This document shows positions 63,832 to 64,000 of a DNA stretch of 64,000 nucleotides, one piece after another. The DNA comes from an uncultured Methylophaga sp. (GTDB lineage Bacteria > Pseudomonadota > Gammaproteobacteria > GCF-002020875). Made by a program: the position numbers and the translations under genes. The DNA lies in the NCBI GenBank assembly GCA_937877715.1, contig CALEHW010000024.1, positions 48,944-112,943 of the forward strand. The letters run 5' to 3'. Within the stretch, counting starts at the first letter, position 1. Each line of letters begins with the position of its first letter. Under the pieces are notes generated by a model, which worked only from the letters and a program-made list of their open reading frames with translations, made no database searches and had not been told where the DNA came from.

Positions 63832-64000
63832 ATTGGGTGGGCCATCGATTTCAACAAGTTGTGGACGTTGGCCAATAATAAGTAAGGGTGTTTTCCAGGT
63901 TAGTGCAGAGGAATGAAGCGCTATCCATCCAAAAATAGGGTTACTTGAGCGTAAGCGATCAAACCAGACCGTTCTTCCAGTCACTGATATAGCCCTGTAA

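Overview
The window is a chromosomal segment from a Gram-negative gammaproteobacterium of moderate G+C content. Evidence for this: an MSHA-type type IV pilus locus, an isc cluster with hscBA-fdx-iscX, the conserved rlmN-pilF-rodZ-ispG-hisS-yfgM-bamB-der block, yafS-rnhA-dnaQ, and an EF-P beta-lysylation set (epmB/efp/epmA). A quinol-type NO reductase, an FNR-type box in front of a hemerythrin/DUF2249/NnrS-like cluster and the general gene repertoire suggest a facultatively anaerobic, nitrogen-oxide-handling bacterium. The species cannot be named from this sequence.

Layout. 1-17.2 kb is a mannose-sensitive-haemagglutinin-like pilus locus on the + strand: a truncated GGDEF/HD-GYP protein, mshI to mshN, mshE (with a MshEN c-di-GMP-binding motif pair), mshG, an O-antigen-ligase-type membrane protein, a major-pilin-like gene, three minor-pilin-like genes, a MshP/PilX-like protein fused to a seven-bladed beta-propeller, and a PilT-type ATPase. 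17.2-18.0 kb holds an antiporter remnant and two small membrane proteins. 18.0-22.6 kb (- strand) has proS, a MIF-family tautomerase and a quinol NO reductase. 23-29.9 kb is ilvB-ilvH-ilvC, pssA, leuA, a 24-residue membrane microprotein, holD and rimI. 29.8-38.8 kb has suhB (-), trmJ, cysE and iscR, two tandem cysteine desulfurases, iscA, hscB, hscA, fdx and iscX; iscU is absent from its usual place. 38.9-48.6 kb has ndk, rlmN, a complete IS630-family element, a shortened pilF, rodZ, ispG, hisS, yfgM, bamB and der. 48.6-56.1 kb has epmB (-), efp, epmA, a long perfect inverted repeat, psd and mltD (-), yafS, rnhA, dnaQ and a membrane protein (-). 56.2-64 kb has gltA, an HU-family protein (-), a lipase (-), tatD (-), hemerythrin, DUF2249, an NnrS-like 12-TM protein with long poly-G tracts, a structured 577-bp intergenic region, a cupin and a TauE-type transporter.

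The most noteworthy item is the last pilin-like gene of the pilus locus. Its PilX/MshP-type N-terminus is joined to six regular 39-45-residue repeats plus two complementary half-repeats. This predicts a 'Velcro-closed' seven-bladed propeller carried by a pilus subunit, and hence a candidate tip adhesin or sensor. Other notable points are the c-di-GMP node around the same pilus, the missing iscU with a retained IscU-docking tail on IscS, an IS630 insertion exactly at the rlmN stop/pilF start overlap that gave pilF a new start, a 41-bp perfect inverted repeat supplying the psd stop codon, and a G12 tract inside the NnrS-like gene.
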